Positions 7,512 to 15,755 of a stretch of 64,000 nt of DNA are shown in pieces. A program made the translations under genes and the position numbers. The notes under the pieces are model-generated. The model was not told where the DNA came from. It saw only the letters and a list, made by a program, of their open reading frames with translations, and made no database searches. The DNA is from Pseudomonas bubulae (GTDB taxonomy: Bacteria; Pseudomonadota; Gammaproteobacteria; Pseudomonadales; Pseudomonadaceae), in assembly GCF_900618535.1 (NCBI RefSeq), contig NZ_UYJA01000005.1:496001-560000 (forward strand), given 5' to 3'. How positions within the stretch are numbered: the first letter of the stretch is position 1; each line of letters begins with the position of its first letter.

Positions 7512-8830
7512 GCCGCGCCTGCCATCAACGCTTCGATCTCGGCGACAGTTTTTGGCACGTCGCCCGTCAGGATTTCACAGCCATGTTTGGTGACCACTAC
7601 GTCGTCCTCGATTCGCACGCCGATGCCGCGCCATTTTTTCGCGACATCGAGGTTGCCGGGGCTGATATAGATACCCGGCTCGACGGTCAGGGTCATGCCC
7701 GCCTCCAGCACGCGCCACTCACCCTCGACCTTGTATTCACCCACGTCATGCACATCGAGCCCAAGCCAGTGGCCAGCACGGTGCATGTAAAACGGCTTGT
7801 AGGCCTCGCTGGCGATCAGTTCGTCAACGTCACCCTGCAATAGCCCCAACTCCACCAGCCCGGCGGTAATTACCCGGACTGTGGCTTCATGGGCCTGATT
7901 CCAGTGTTTATCAGGGGCAATTTCGGTAAATGCCGCCTCTTGTGCAGCCAGAACCAGCTCGTAGATCGCTTTCTGTTCCGCTGAAAAACGGCCGTTGACC
8001 GGGAACGTACGGCTTATATCGCTGGCGTAGCAGTCGATCTCGCAGCCAGCATCAATCAACACCAGATCGCCGCTTTTGAGCAGTGCATCATTCTCCTGGT
8101 AATGCAGGATGCAGCTGTTATCGCCAGAGGCGACGATCGAGCCATAGGCTGGCATTTTTGCCCCGCTTTTACGAAATTCGTAATCCAGCTCTGCCTCCAG
8201 GCTGTACTCATGCAAACCGGCGCGGCTGGCCTGCATTGCACGCACATGGGCGCGAGCCGAAATTTGCGCCGCATGGCGCATGACCTTGAGCTCTGCCGCC
8301 GATTTATACAGGCGCATGTCATGCAGCAGATGATCCAGAGCAACGAATTCGTTGGGCGGCTGGGCACCGAGGCTGGCCTTGGAGCGGATCGCGTTGATCC
8401 ACTCCATCAGATTGCGATCGAATTCGGGATTGCCGCCCATCGCCGAATACACCCGGCTGCGGCCTTCGATCAGGCCCGGCAGGATGTCGTCGATATCGGT
8501 AATCGGGAACGCGTCGTCAGCACCGAAGTCGCGAATTGCGCCTTCCTGCCCGGCCCGCAGGCCGTCCCACAATTCACGCTCGGCGTTGCGCTCGCGACAA
8601 AACAGCACGTACTCGCCATGTGCCCGGCCCGGAATCAGGACGATCACGGCCGCAGGCTCGGGAAAGCCGCTCAGGTACTGGAAATTGCTGTCCTGGCGGT
8701 AAACATGTTCGACATCGCGATTGCGAATGGCCACCGCCGCAGCGGGCAGGATCGCAATGCTGTTGGGCTCCATCTGCGCCATGAGTGCCTTGCGGCGACG
8801 TGCGTATTCCGATTTCGGGATATGGATCAT
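7508..8830 (-). CDS. pepP: Xaa-Pro aminopeptidase P
   Basis: PepP removes an N-terminal residue that precedes proline. The 440-residue product has the creatinase-like N-terminal domain and the pita-bread catalytic domain. The dinuclear metal ligands are all present: Asp260 (LIDAGCE), Asp271 (SDISRTF), His354 (RAGHWLG), Glu384 (TVEPGIY) and Glu408 (RIEDD). Their spacing is essentially that of the E. coli enzyme. It sits between the UPF0149 gene (29-base gap) and ubiH (four-base overlap), a conserved cluster. The functional link to ubiquinone synthesis is only positional. Confidence 0.97.
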   Translation of the reverse strand: MIHIPKSEYARRRKALMAQMEPNSIAILPAAAVAIRNRDVEHVYRQDSNFQYLSGFPEPAAVIVLIPGRAHGEYVLFCRERNAERELWDGLRAGQEGAIRDFGADDAFPITDIDDILPGLIEGRSRVYSAMGGNPEFDRNLMEWINAIRSKASLGAQPPNEFVALDHLLHDMRLYKSAAELKVMRHAAQISARAHVRAMQASRAGLHEYSLEAELDYEFRKSGAKMPAYGSIVASGDNSCILHYQENDALLKSGDLVLIDAGCEIDCYASDISRTFPVNGRFSAEQKAIYELVLAAQEAAFTEIAPDKHWNQAHEATVRVITAGLVELGLLQGDVDELIASEAYKPFYMHRAGHWLGLDVHDVGEYKVEGEWRVLEAGMTLTVEPGIYISPGNLDVAKKWRGIGVRIEDDVVVTKHGCEILTGDVPKTVAEIEALMAGAA

Positions 8831-8859
8831 GGGCAGACGGTTTCCCTCTTGTCGATCAA

Positions 8860-9417
8860 TCAGTGCAGCGAAGGCTTGGCTGGCGCGGCGTCAGCAGTTT
8901 TTTTGGTTTCGGTGAACAGCAACAGCGGCGCGACGCGCAGGTATTCCATCACTTCCATATAGTCGCTTTCGCCGTCTTCAGACTCTTCCAGGGCATCTTG
9001 CACCTGAGCGATGGCGGCCAGGTCGCGCAGCACTTCGTTGGCTTCATCGCTCAGCGAATAGGCGCGGCGGGTCAGACCGAAACCGGACAGGAAACCCTGG
9101 CACCACTGGCCCAGGGCAGCAGCGCGCTCGGTCAATGGTGCGTCGTCGGTCGGCAGCAACAGCACGACGGTCATGTCGTCACTGGTCAGCTCGCCCTTGA
9201 CCATCTCTTGCAATCCGATCAAGGCATTGCGTACGTTGTCTTGTGGCTCACCAGCCAACAGTTCGGCAGCTTCGACCAGCCAGGCGTCGGCATCGAAACC
9301 GGCACCGGCACAGCTGCGACCCAGCAGGTGGCCATGCAGTTCGGCAGGCGAGACGGAGTGGCCGTTGGCGGTCAGCAGGGTTACAAAGGCTTGATACGGG
9401 GAATTCTGAATAGGCAT
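8860..9417 (-). CDS. UPF0149 (YgfB/YecA) family protein
   Basis: A 185-residue, mostly helical, acidic protein of the UPF0149 family. Recognisable marks are the N-terminal segment with ELHGHLLGRSCAG, a central WLVEAAELL helix and the C-terminal stretch GFGLTRRAYSLSDEANEVLRDLAAIAQ. It is the first gene of the pepP-ubiH-ubiI cluster, as ygfB is in E. coli. In P. aeruginosa, YgfB is reported to influence beta-lactam resistance through control of ampDh3, but that role has not been shown for this gene. It is divergent from the zapB-like/zapA pair, with about 134 bases between that must hold both promoters. Confidence 0.88.
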   Translation of the reverse strand: MPIQNSPYQAFVTLLTANGHSVSPAELHGHLLGRSCAGAGFDADAWLVEAAELLAGEPQDNVRNALIGLQEMVKGELTSDDMTVVLLLPTDDAPLTERAAALGQWCQGFLSGFGLTRRAYSLSDEANEVLRDLAAIAQVQDALEESEDGESDYMEVMEYLRVAPLLLFTETKKTADAAPAKPSLH

Positions 9418-9551
9418 GGTCAGCTAGGCGCCAAGCGGCGCTATGTCTAGAATGGAGGGCTTGTATCCTAGCATCGGCAGCCGTGCCAGACCATCGAGGC
9501 GTCAACTCGTTTGACAGTCACCGCCCATCAGAAAATACACAGTAGGACACA

Positions 9552-9761
9552 ATGGAAGACACCGACCTGCATGCACTGATGGCTAGACTCGAGTTGCTGA
9601 TTAGCCGAGTCGAGCAACTTAACCGTCAAAACGCACTCTTAACTGCTCAGGAAAAGACTTGGCGCGAGGAACGCGCGCACCTCATTGAAAAAAACGAAAT
9701 CGCCAGAAACAAGGTGGAATCGATGATTTCGCGCCTCAAAGCCCTGGAGCAAGACTCATGA
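9552..9761 (+). CDS. ZapB-like coiled-coil cell division protein (TIGR02449 family)
   Basis: A 69-residue protein that is almost entirely coiled coil, with heptad-like Leu/Ile spacing through LMARLELLISRVEQLNRQNALL and a charged C-terminal helix. This is the small protein routinely found immediately before zapA in pseudomonads. Its stop overlaps the zapA start by four bases (ATGA), so the two are translationally coupled. By its coiled coil and partner it is likely to act at the Z ring alongside ZapA. The functional claim rests on context. Confidence 0.82.
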   Translation: MEDTDLHALMARLELLISRVEQLNRQNALLTAQEKTWREERAHLIEKNEIARNKVESMISRLKALEQDS

Positions 9762-10075
9762 GTTCAAGCAGTAGCGTCACCGTGCACATCCTCGATAAAG
9801 AGTATTCGATCATGTGCCCCCAGGAAGAACGCAGCAACCTGGTGAGCGCCGCCCGCTACCTGGACGGCAAAATGCGCGAAATTCGCAGCAGCGGCAAAGT
9901 CATTGGCGCCGACCGTATCGCCGTAATGGCTGCACTGAATATTACCCATGATCTGCTGCACAAGCAGGAAGTCGCCGAAGTTCAGACCAGCAGCACTACC
10001 CGAGAACAGGTACGCGACCTGCTCGATCGCGTTGATCTGGTGCTGGCCACTGATCCGAACGAACGCCAAAGCTGA
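9758..10075 (+). CDS. zapA: Cell division protein ZapA
   Basis: ZapA binds and bundles FtsZ filaments at midcell. The 105-residue product has the ZapA N-terminal globular domain (VTVHILDKEYSIMCPQEERSNL, shortened here: VHILDKEY then CPQEE), the conserved AARYLDGKMREIR segment, and a helical C-terminal half for dimer and tetramer formation. The gene is coupled to the ZapB-like gene upstream and is followed within about 35 bases by 6S RNA and then 5-formyl-THF cyclo-ligase, the classical zapA-ssrS-fau arrangement of gammaproteobacteria. Confidence 0.95.
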   Translation: MSSSSSVTVHILDKEYSIMCPQEERSNLVSAARYLDGKMREIRSSGKVIGADRIAVMAALNITHDLLHKQEVAEVQTSSTTREQVRDLLDRVDLVLATDPNERQS

Positions 10076-10106
10076 TTCAAATCGTTACTTTGGGGTATAC
10101 TCGCGC

Positions 10107-10287
10107 CACTCCCTGGAGTATTCGCCAGTTAGCGATGTCCCTGAGCCGATTCGCACTACCCTGGAGCTTGCACGTTGGGCCGGTGTGCATGTCCGCTAGA
10201 CGGAAAGCCTTAAGGTCTACTGCAACTTCCACCTTGAACTTTCGGGTTCAAGGGCCAAGCCGACAGCGGTACGTCGGGGAGCCTGAT
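10107..10287 (+). ncRNA. ssrS: 6S RNA
   Basis: 6S RNA mimics an open promoter and sequesters sigma-70 RNA polymerase. The interval has the classical blocks: the 5-prime arm CTCCCTGGAGT, CCCTGAGCCGAT near 10139, the GCCTTAAGGTCTACTGC segment near 10207, CACCTTGAAC with its complement GGGTTCAAGGG, and the 3-prime closing arm GGGGAGCC. The 5-prime CTCCC pairs with the terminal GGGAG. A TATACT box at 10096-10101 fits a promoter starting transcription near 10107. The position between zapA and the formyl-THF cyclo-ligase gene is the conserved one. The ends are estimated to within a few bases. Confidence 0.93.
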
Positions 10288-10296
10288 TTCCTAGCG

Positions 10297-10321
10297 CAAT
10301 GCCAGCCAACTGCTGGCATTG
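10297..10321 (+). terminator. Hairpin after 6S RNA
   Basis: CAATGCCAGC and GCTGGCATTG form a perfect 10-bp stem around a 5-base loop. No U-run follows, so it is not a textbook intrinsic terminator. It may instead be a processing or pausing structure between 6S RNA and the next gene, which probably belongs to the same precursor transcript. Confidence 0.5.
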
Positions 10322-10369
10322 GCTTGCACGAGCCACCACCCGGTGTCTCGATCCTGAACAGCACGCCAT

Positions 10370-10975
10370 ATGAACGAACCTGCGCCGCCTTCCCGCCCGC
10401 AACTTCGCCGAATCCTGCGCAAAGCCCGCCGCGACCTGTCGTCCTGCGAGCAACGCCAGGCAGCCCGTGGCCTGTACCGGCAACTGGCGCAACACCCGCT
10501 GTTTCGCCGCGCCAAACACATTTCGCTGTACCTGCCCACTGACGGTGAAATCGATCCGCGCCTGCTGCTGCGCGAAGCTCAGCGTCGGGGCAAAATCACC
10601 TACCTGCCGGTTCTCAGTGCCTGGCCGAAAACTAAAATGGTCTTTCAGCGGGTCGCCCCCGGCGAAAAGCTGATCCCCAACCGTTTCCGCATTCTTGAAC
10701 CCCGTATCAACCGCGCACGCCAACGCAAGGTCTGGGCGCTGGACCTGGTGCTGCTACCACTGGTGGGGTTTGATGCGACGGGGGGACGGCTGGGCATGGG
10801 CGGCGGTTTTTATGACCGCAGCCTGGCCTATCAGGCAAGACGCCAAAGCTGGCGCAAGCCGACACTGTTGGGGCTGGCCCACGAATGTCAGAAAGTGGCG
10901 TGCCTGGACCAAGCCAGTTGGGATGTCCCTTTGCAGGGCACGGTCTCGGACAGACAGTGGTACGTCGCCCACTGA
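10370..10975 (+). CDS. fau: 5-formyltetrahydrofolate cyclo-ligase
   Basis: Converts 5-formyl-THF to 5,10-methenyl-THF using ATP. The 201-residue protein carries a basic N-terminal helix (LRRILRKARRDL), the substrate-binding region SLYLPTDGEIDP near residues 52-63, and the signature GMGGGFYDR at 142-150, which forms the ATP/phosphate-binding loop. It follows 6S RNA, as ygfA does in E. coli, where the two are part of one transcript. Upstream in-frame starts exist, but ATG 10370 gives the usual family length. Confidence 0.93.
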   Translation: MNEPAPPSRPQLRRILRKARRDLSSCEQRQAARGLYRQLAQHPLFRRAKHISLYLPTDGEIDPRLLLREAQRRGKITYLPVLSAWPKTKMVFQRVAPGEKLIPNRFRILEPRINRARQRKVWALDLVLLPLVGFDATGGRLGMGGGFYDRSLAYQARRQSWRKPTLLGLAHECQKVACLDQASWDVPLQGTVSDRQWYVAH

Positions 10976-11018
10976 CAATCAAGGCATCACTGACAAAGCG
11001 ATGCCCAGGAATCAGTTT

Positions 11019-11168
11019 TTAGCGTTTGAAGGGTTGTACTTGCTGTTGCGCCAGCTCAATCGGCGCGTCTGTCGAATTTGACCAGAGACTTTGCGCGTAG
11101 CCTGTTGTAACCACACCCAAACCGAACAAAATAACCAGCATCCACAGTAAATCCGGTTTGCGTTTCAT
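11019..11168 (-). CDS. Small single-pass membrane protein, 49 residues, unknown function
   Basis: Reading the minus strand from ATG 11168 gives a 49-residue protein: a basic start (MKRKPDLL), a hydrophobic stretch WMLVILFGLGVVTTGYA spanning about 17 residues, then a polar Gln-rich tail ending VQPFKR. A strong GGAGGG site 6-7 bases before the ATG makes this a convincing gene despite its size. The hydrophobic part could be an inner-membrane anchor or an uncleaved signal with the tail in the periplasm. It lies convergent to the formyl-THF cyclo-ligase gene and divergent from the EVE-domain gene. I do not recognise a named family. Confidence 0.75.
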   Translation of the reverse strand: MKRKPDLLWMLVILFGLGVVTTGYAQSLWSNSTDAPIELAQQQVQPFKR

Positions 11169-11364
11169 CGATTGCCCTCCTTCAGGCAAATCAACACGAT
11201 GACAGCAACGGTTTTTGTTATAGGCCGTGCAGCAGCGTCAAGCTTAAAAGGCGGGCATTTTGCGGCAACACGCACACGCAAGCAAACGCTGACGTCAACC
11301 GACTGTCGGTTTAGCAAAATGTTGCCGGACAAAATAATCACAGCATGTTTCTGGAGTATAGAAG

Positions 11365-11814
11365 ATGGCTTATTGGCTGATGAAATCCGAGCCTGACGAA
11401 TTTTCGATCAAGGATTTGCAAAAGCTCGGCGAAGCTCGCTGGGACGGTGTGCGCAACTATCAGGCGCGCAATTTCATGCGAGCCATGGCGGTGGGTGACC
11501 TGTTCTTTTTCTACCACTCCAGTTGCCCCGAGCCAGGGATTGCCGGAGTAGGCCGAATCGTCCAGGCCGCTTATCCGGACCCGACGGCCCTGGACCCTGA
11601 AAGTCATTACTTCGACCCCAAGGCCAGCGTCGAGAAAAACCCGTGGAGCGCACTGCAGGTCGCCCATGAGCAGACCTTTCCCCGGGTGATCAAACTCGAC
11701 TACCTCAAACAGCAAAGCGCCCTGGCCGAAATGCCGCTGGTGCAAAAAGGCAGCCGCCTCTCGGTGATGCCCGTAACGGGTGAGCAATGGGCTGTGGTGA
11801 TGGGGTTGCTGTAA
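11365..11814 (+). CDS. EVE domain-containing protein
   Basis: A 149-residue single-domain EVE protein, related to the PUA fold. Typical motifs are YWLMKSEPDEFSI at the start, WDGVRNYQARNFM around residues 27-39, and GDLFFFYHS at 43-51. EVE domains bind modified bases, such as methylated cytosine in DNA or modified RNA; the standalone bacterial form is widespread and poorly characterised. The family is also called thymocyte nuclear protein 1-like. It is monocistronic, with about 196 bases upstream shared with the divergent 49-residue gene and a REP downstream. The ATG has GGAG about 9 bases upstream. Confidence 0.92.
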   Translation: MAYWLMKSEPDEFSIKDLQKLGEARWDGVRNYQARNFMRAMAVGDLFFFYHSSCPEPGIAGVGRIVQAAYPDPTALDPESHYFDPKASVEKNPWSALQVAHEQTFPRVIKLDYLKQQSALAEMPLVQKGSRLSVMPVTGEQWAVVMGLL

Positions 11815-11841
11815 AGCGAATCGCTGTGGGAGAGGGCTTGG

Positions 11842-11928
11842 TGTGGGAGCGGGCTTGCTCTCGATTCAGACGGTGTGGTTTATCAGGTGATCCGCAGCGA
11901 TCCCGTCGCGAGCAAGCCCGCTCCTACA
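11842..11928. repeat. REP pair (GGGCTTG variant) with a partial third copy
   Basis: The arm TGTGGGAGCGGGCTTGCTC at 11842 is mirrored by GCGAGCAAGCCCGCTCCTACA ending at 11928; one arm has a T-for-C change (CTCCTACA). A degenerate half copy, CTGTGGGAGAGGGCTTG, sits directly before it at 11824. The element follows the EVE gene and lies between co-oriented transcription units. Confidence 0.85.
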
Positions 11929-12060
11929 ACACTCTCGCTCTGCACCTGACAAGCAGCATCCGATTTTAGCGTCTACGCTCTGGACTTCCTTTGACTGGCA
12001 TCAAGTCGCAATCGGCTTGAAACCGTCAAACTAGAGCGCTCTGTGACACAGGATGTTGGC

Positions 12061-13026
12061 ATGTCTAGCAATCACCGTATTTCCCATTATTTCGTTATCC
12101 CTTTGGCTGTCTTGCTGATCGCAGCAGGCGGGTTCGGTTATTGGAAATCCCAGCACGACCGCCTCCCCGAAGGCATCAGCATGGGCAACGGCCGCCTCGA
12201 AGCCACAGAAGTGCAAATCGCAGCAAAAATCCCCGGGCGTCTGGCTGAAGTGCTGGTTGACGAAGGCGACCGGGTAACCCAGGGCCAACTGCTGGCCCGC
12301 ATGGACACCCGCACCCTGGAAGCCAGTCGTGCGCAAGCTGAAGCCGAAGTGCTGCGCGCCCGCCAGACCCTGGCCGCCAACGAAGCCAACGTGCAACTGC
12401 GCCAGAGCGAAAAACTGCTGGCCAGCCAGGAACTCAAGCGCTTTCGCCAACTGTCCCAGCGCGGTTTTGCCAGCGGTCAGCAACTGGATCAGCAACAAGC
12501 CCGATTCGACACCAGCAACGCAGCAGTAGTCGCCGCCCAGGCCCAGGTAGCGGCTGCCAAGGCCGCGATTGGCTCATCCCAGGCTCAGGTCGCACAGCTG
12601 ACCAGCGAAATTGACGACAGCAGCCTGCGCGCACCGATCAACGGCGTGATCCAGCTGCGCCTGGCCGAACCTGGCGAAGTCCTCGGCTCGGGCGGCCGGG
12701 TATTTATGATGATCGACCCCGGCGACCAGTACATGAACCTGTACATGCCCGCTTCGGTGGTCGGCAAATTGACTGTGGGTTCTGAGGCACGCATCGTGCT
12801 CGACGCCCTGCCAGACCGGGCGCTGCCGGCCAAAATCACTTTTGTCGCAGCCAAATCCCAGTTCACCCCCAAAGAAGTTGAAACCCGCGACGAGCGACAA
12901 AAACTGGTATTCCGGGTAAAGCTGCGCCTCACCGACCCGGGTGCCGTGCCCCAGGCCAAACCGGGCATGCCGGGTGCCGGTTATGTGCGAACCGCCGATG
13001 TACCATGGCCGGCTAATCTGCAATGA
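12061..13026 (+). CDS. HlyD-family periplasmic adaptor (YhiI-like)
   Basis: A membrane fusion/adaptor protein of 321 residues from ATG 12061. It has an N-terminal membrane anchor (HYFVIPLAVLLIAAGGFGYW), a biotinyl-lipoyl-like half (GRLEATEVQIAAKIPGRL near 46-63), a long alpha-helical hairpin rich in Ala, Gln and Arg, the second half-motif ISSLRAPINGVIQLR-like segment (DDSSLRAPINGVI), and a beta-barrel region. It would bridge the inner-membrane exporter encoded downstream to the outer membrane. The RbbA-like gene starts four bases before this gene ends (ATGA overlap). The order HlyD-ATPase/permease-permease equals yhiI-rbbA-yhhJ in E. coli. The exported substrate is unknown. Confidence 0.9.
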   Translation: MSSNHRISHYFVIPLAVLLIAAGGFGYWKSQHDRLPEGISMGNGRLEATEVQIAAKIPGRLAEVLVDEGDRVTQGQLLARMDTRTLEASRAQAEAEVLRARQTLAANEANVQLRQSEKLLASQELKRFRQLSQRGFASGQQLDQQQARFDTSNAAVVAAQAQVAAAKAAIGSSQAQVAQLTSEIDDSSLRAPINGVIQLRLAEPGEVLGSGGRVFMMIDPGDQYMNLYMPASVVGKLTVGSEARIVLDALPDRALPAKITFVAAKSQFTPKEVETRDERQKLVFRVKLRLTDPGAVPQAKPGMPGAGYVRTADVPWPANLQ

Positions 13027-15755
13027 ATGATCTGGCGCTAAACGCCAGTGGCATCAGCCACAGGTACGGCAGCCAGCAGGCGCTGCTGGACATCACGTTC
13101 AGCCTGCCCAAAGGCACGCGCTGCGGGTTGATCGGCCCTGATGGTGCGGGCAAGTCGAGCCTGCTGGGGCTGATTGCCGGGGTCAAGAAGCTCCAGGAGG
13201 GCACCCTTGAGGTGCTCGGCGGCCCGATTGATAACCGCCGGCATCGCAACACCCTGTACCCGCTGATCGCGTTTATGCCCCAGGGCCTGGGTGGCAACCT
13301 TTACCCGGAACTGTCGATCAGCGAAAACATCCGCTTTTTCGGCACCCTGTTTGGCCTGTCGAAAGACGACTGCGAGCAACGCATGGCCGAACTGCTCAAG
13401 GCCACCGACCTTGAGCGTTTTGCCGAGCGCCCGGCGGGCAAGCTCTCGGGCGGCATGAAACAAAAACTTGGGCTGTGCTGCGCATTGATTCACGAGCCCG
13501 ACCTGCTGATCCTCGACGAGCCCACCACAGGTGTCGACCCGCTGTCACGCCGACGCTTCTGGGAGCTGGTGGAAGATGTGCGCCGCCAGCGCCCGCAACT
13601 GACGCTGCTGGTGGCGACGGCCTACATGGAAGAGGCCGAGCAGTTCGAACACTGCCTGATGCTTGATCGCGGCAAGTTGATTGCCACCGGTCTGAGCCAG
13701 GAACTGGCGGCAGTCACCACAACCGGCAAGCTCGACGAGGCCTTCACCCACTATCAGGGTGACAGCGGCCACAGCAGCGAGCCACTGGTGATTCCGCCGC
13801 GCACCAGCGACAACAGTGATATCGCCATTGAAGCCCACGACCTGACCCTGAAATTCGGCGATTTCACCGCAGTGAACAACGTCAGCTTTGCCATTGGCCG
13901 GGGCGAAATTTTTGGCTTTTTGGGCTCTAACGGTTGCGGCAAAACCACTACCATGAAGGTCCTCACCGGGTTGATGCCGGCCACCGAAGGCAGCGCCAAA
14001 TTGCTGGGCAACCCGGTGAACGCCAAGGATCTGGCCACCCGCAAGCGCGTGGGTTTCATGTCGCAAAGCTTCTCGCTGTACGGCGAGTTGAGCGTGCGCC
14101 AAAACCTGGTGCTGCACGCACAACTGTTTGACTTGCCCAAGGCCGAAAGCGAGCCGCGTATCGAAGAATTGATCGAGCGTTTCGATCTCGGCGACGTGGC
14201 CACACAACAGTCCGGCGAGTTGCCCCTGGGTTTGCGCCAGCGCCTGTCTCTGGCGGTGGCTGTGCTGCATCGCCCGGAAGTGTTGATCCTCGATGAGCCC
14301 ACTTCCGGCGTGGACCCGGCCGCCCGCGATGATTTCTGGCGCTTGCTGATCGAGTTGTCCCGCGAGCAAGGGGTGACCATCTTCCTGTCCACACACTTTA
14401 TGAACGAAGCCCAGCGCTGCGACCGTATCTCGTTGATGCACGCCGGCAAGGTGCTGGCCTGCGACACGCCCGATGCGCTACAACACCAGTTCCACGGCGA
14501 TACGCTGGAAGCGGCGTTTGTCACCTGCCTGGAACAGGCCCAGAACGACCAGGACGCCAGCGCGGCCTCTTCTCCCGAGCCTGTCGCCACGCCTGCGGTC
14601 AATTCGCCGCCACCGGTCAGCAAAAGGGGTTTCAGCCTGACCCGGCTGATTGCCGTGGCCAGTCGCGAATCCAAAGAGTTGCTGCGCGACAAGGTGCGCA
14701 TGGCCTTTGCCTTGCTGGGCGCGCTGTTCATGATGGTGATTTTTGGCTACGGCATTTCGCTGGACGTGGAAAACCTCGCCTTCGCCGTCTACGACCAGGA
14801 TCAGAGCCCGCAAAGCCGCGCCTATCTCGAGGCATTCCGTGGCTCGCGGTATTTCGAAGAACACACGCCGATCCGCAGTGCAGATGAGTTGCACAAACGC
14901 CTGCAACGCTCGGAAATAAAAATTGCCCTGGAAATCCCCCCGGGGTTTGGCCGGGATTTGTATGCCGGGCGCCAGCCTACGGTTGCCGCATGGCTTGATG
15001 GCGGCATGCCATTTCGCGCCGAAACCAGCCGCAGTTATGTGCAGGCCGTGCATCAGGCCAACCTGGAACAATTGGCCACATTGAGTAGCCAGGCACAAAA
15101 CCGGCAAGCCTCAGTCAAACTGGAAACCCGTTTCCGCTACAACCAGGATGTGATCAGCGTCAATGCCATCGGCCCCGGCGTGATGGCGCTAATCCTGGCG
15201 TTTATCCCGGCCATGCTGACCGCGCTGGGCATTGTGCGAGAAAAAGAGCTGGGCTCCATCACCAACTTCTACGCCACACCCCTGACACGCCTTGAATTCC
15301 TGCTGGGCAAACAGGCGCCTTATCTGGCGGTGAGCCTGGTCAACCTGGCGTTGCTGGTGGCCATGAACCGCTGGCTGTTTGGCGTACCGTTCAAGGGCAG
15401 CGGCTTGACCCTGGCGCTGGGCGGGCTGCTGTATGTACTGTCGACCACCAGCATGGGCCTGCTGATTTCCGCCTTCACCCGCACCCAGATCGCCGCGATC
15501 CTGGGCACCATGATCATCACCAGCCTGCCGACCATTCAGTTTTCCGGGTTGCTGGTGCCGCGCTCCTCACTCGAAGGAGCCTCGGCGGTAATGGGCATGC
15601 TGTTCCCGGCCGGGCATTTCCTTGATATCGCAGTAGGCACCTTCACCAAAGCGCTCGACCTGCGCCAACTGTGGCCGCAATGCCTGGCATTGTTCGGCTT
15701 TTTTGTGGCGTTTACCGGGTTGAGCCTGATCATGCTCAAGAAGCAGGAGGTTTGA
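13023..15755 (+). CDS. ABC transporter fusion: two ATPase domains plus ABC-2 permease (RbbA/YhiH-like)
   Basis: A 910-residue protein with two nucleotide-binding domains followed by an ABC-2 type membrane domain. Walker A motifs are GPDGAGKSS (near residue 40) and GSNGCGKTT (near 302). The first signature is a good LSGGMKQKL (near 141); the second is degenerate (GELPLGLRQRLS, near 400). Both Walker B motifs end in LDEPTTGVDP or LDEPTSGVDP. After an Ala/Pro-rich linker near 510-535, six or so membrane segments follow from about residue 550. E. coli RbbA has been described as ribosome-associated, but the operon context (adaptor before, permease after) points to an efflux or secretion system here. 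Confidence 0.9.
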   Translation: MNDLALNASGISHRYGSQQALLDITFSLPKGTRCGLIGPDGAGKSSLLGLIAGVKKLQEGTLEVLGGPIDNRRHRNTLYPLIAFMPQGLGGNLYPELSISENIRFFGTLFGLSKDDCEQRMAELLKATDLERFAERPAGKLSGGMKQKLGLCCALIHEPDLLILDEPTTGVDPLSRRRFWELVEDVRRQRPQLTLLVATAYMEEAEQFEHCLMLDRGKLIATGLSQELAAVTTTGKLDEAFTHYQGDSGHSSEPLVIPPRTSDNSDIAIEAHDLTLKFGDFTAVNNVSFAIGRGEIFGFLGSNGCGKTTTMKVLTGLMPATEGSAKLLGNPVNAKDLATRKRVGFMSQSFSLYGELSVRQNLVLHAQLFDLPKAESEPRIEELIERFDLGDVATQQSGELPLGLRQRLSLAVAVLHRPEVLILDEPTSGVDPAARDDFWRLLIELSREQGVTIFLSTHFMNEAQRCDRISLMHAGKVLACDTPDALQHQFHGDTLEAAFVTCLEQAQNDQDASAASSPEPVATPAVNSPPPVSKRGFSLTRLIAVASRESKELLRDKVRMAFALLGALFMMVIFGYGISLDVENLAFAVYDQDQSPQSRAYLEAFRGSRYFEEHTPIRSADELHKRLQRSEIKIALEIPPGFGRDLYAGRQPTVAAWLDGGMPFRAETSRSYVQAVHQANLEQLATLSSQAQNRQASVKLETRFRYNQDVISVNAIGPGVMALILAFIPAMLTALGIVREKELGSITNFYATPLTRLEFLLGKQAPYLAVSLVNLALLVAMNRWLFGVPFKGSGLTLALGGLLYVLSTTSMGLLISAFTRTQIAAILGTMIITSLPTIQFSGLLVPRSSLEGASAVMGMLFPAGHFLDIAVGTFTKALDLRQLWPQCLALFGFFVAFTGLSLIMLKKQEV

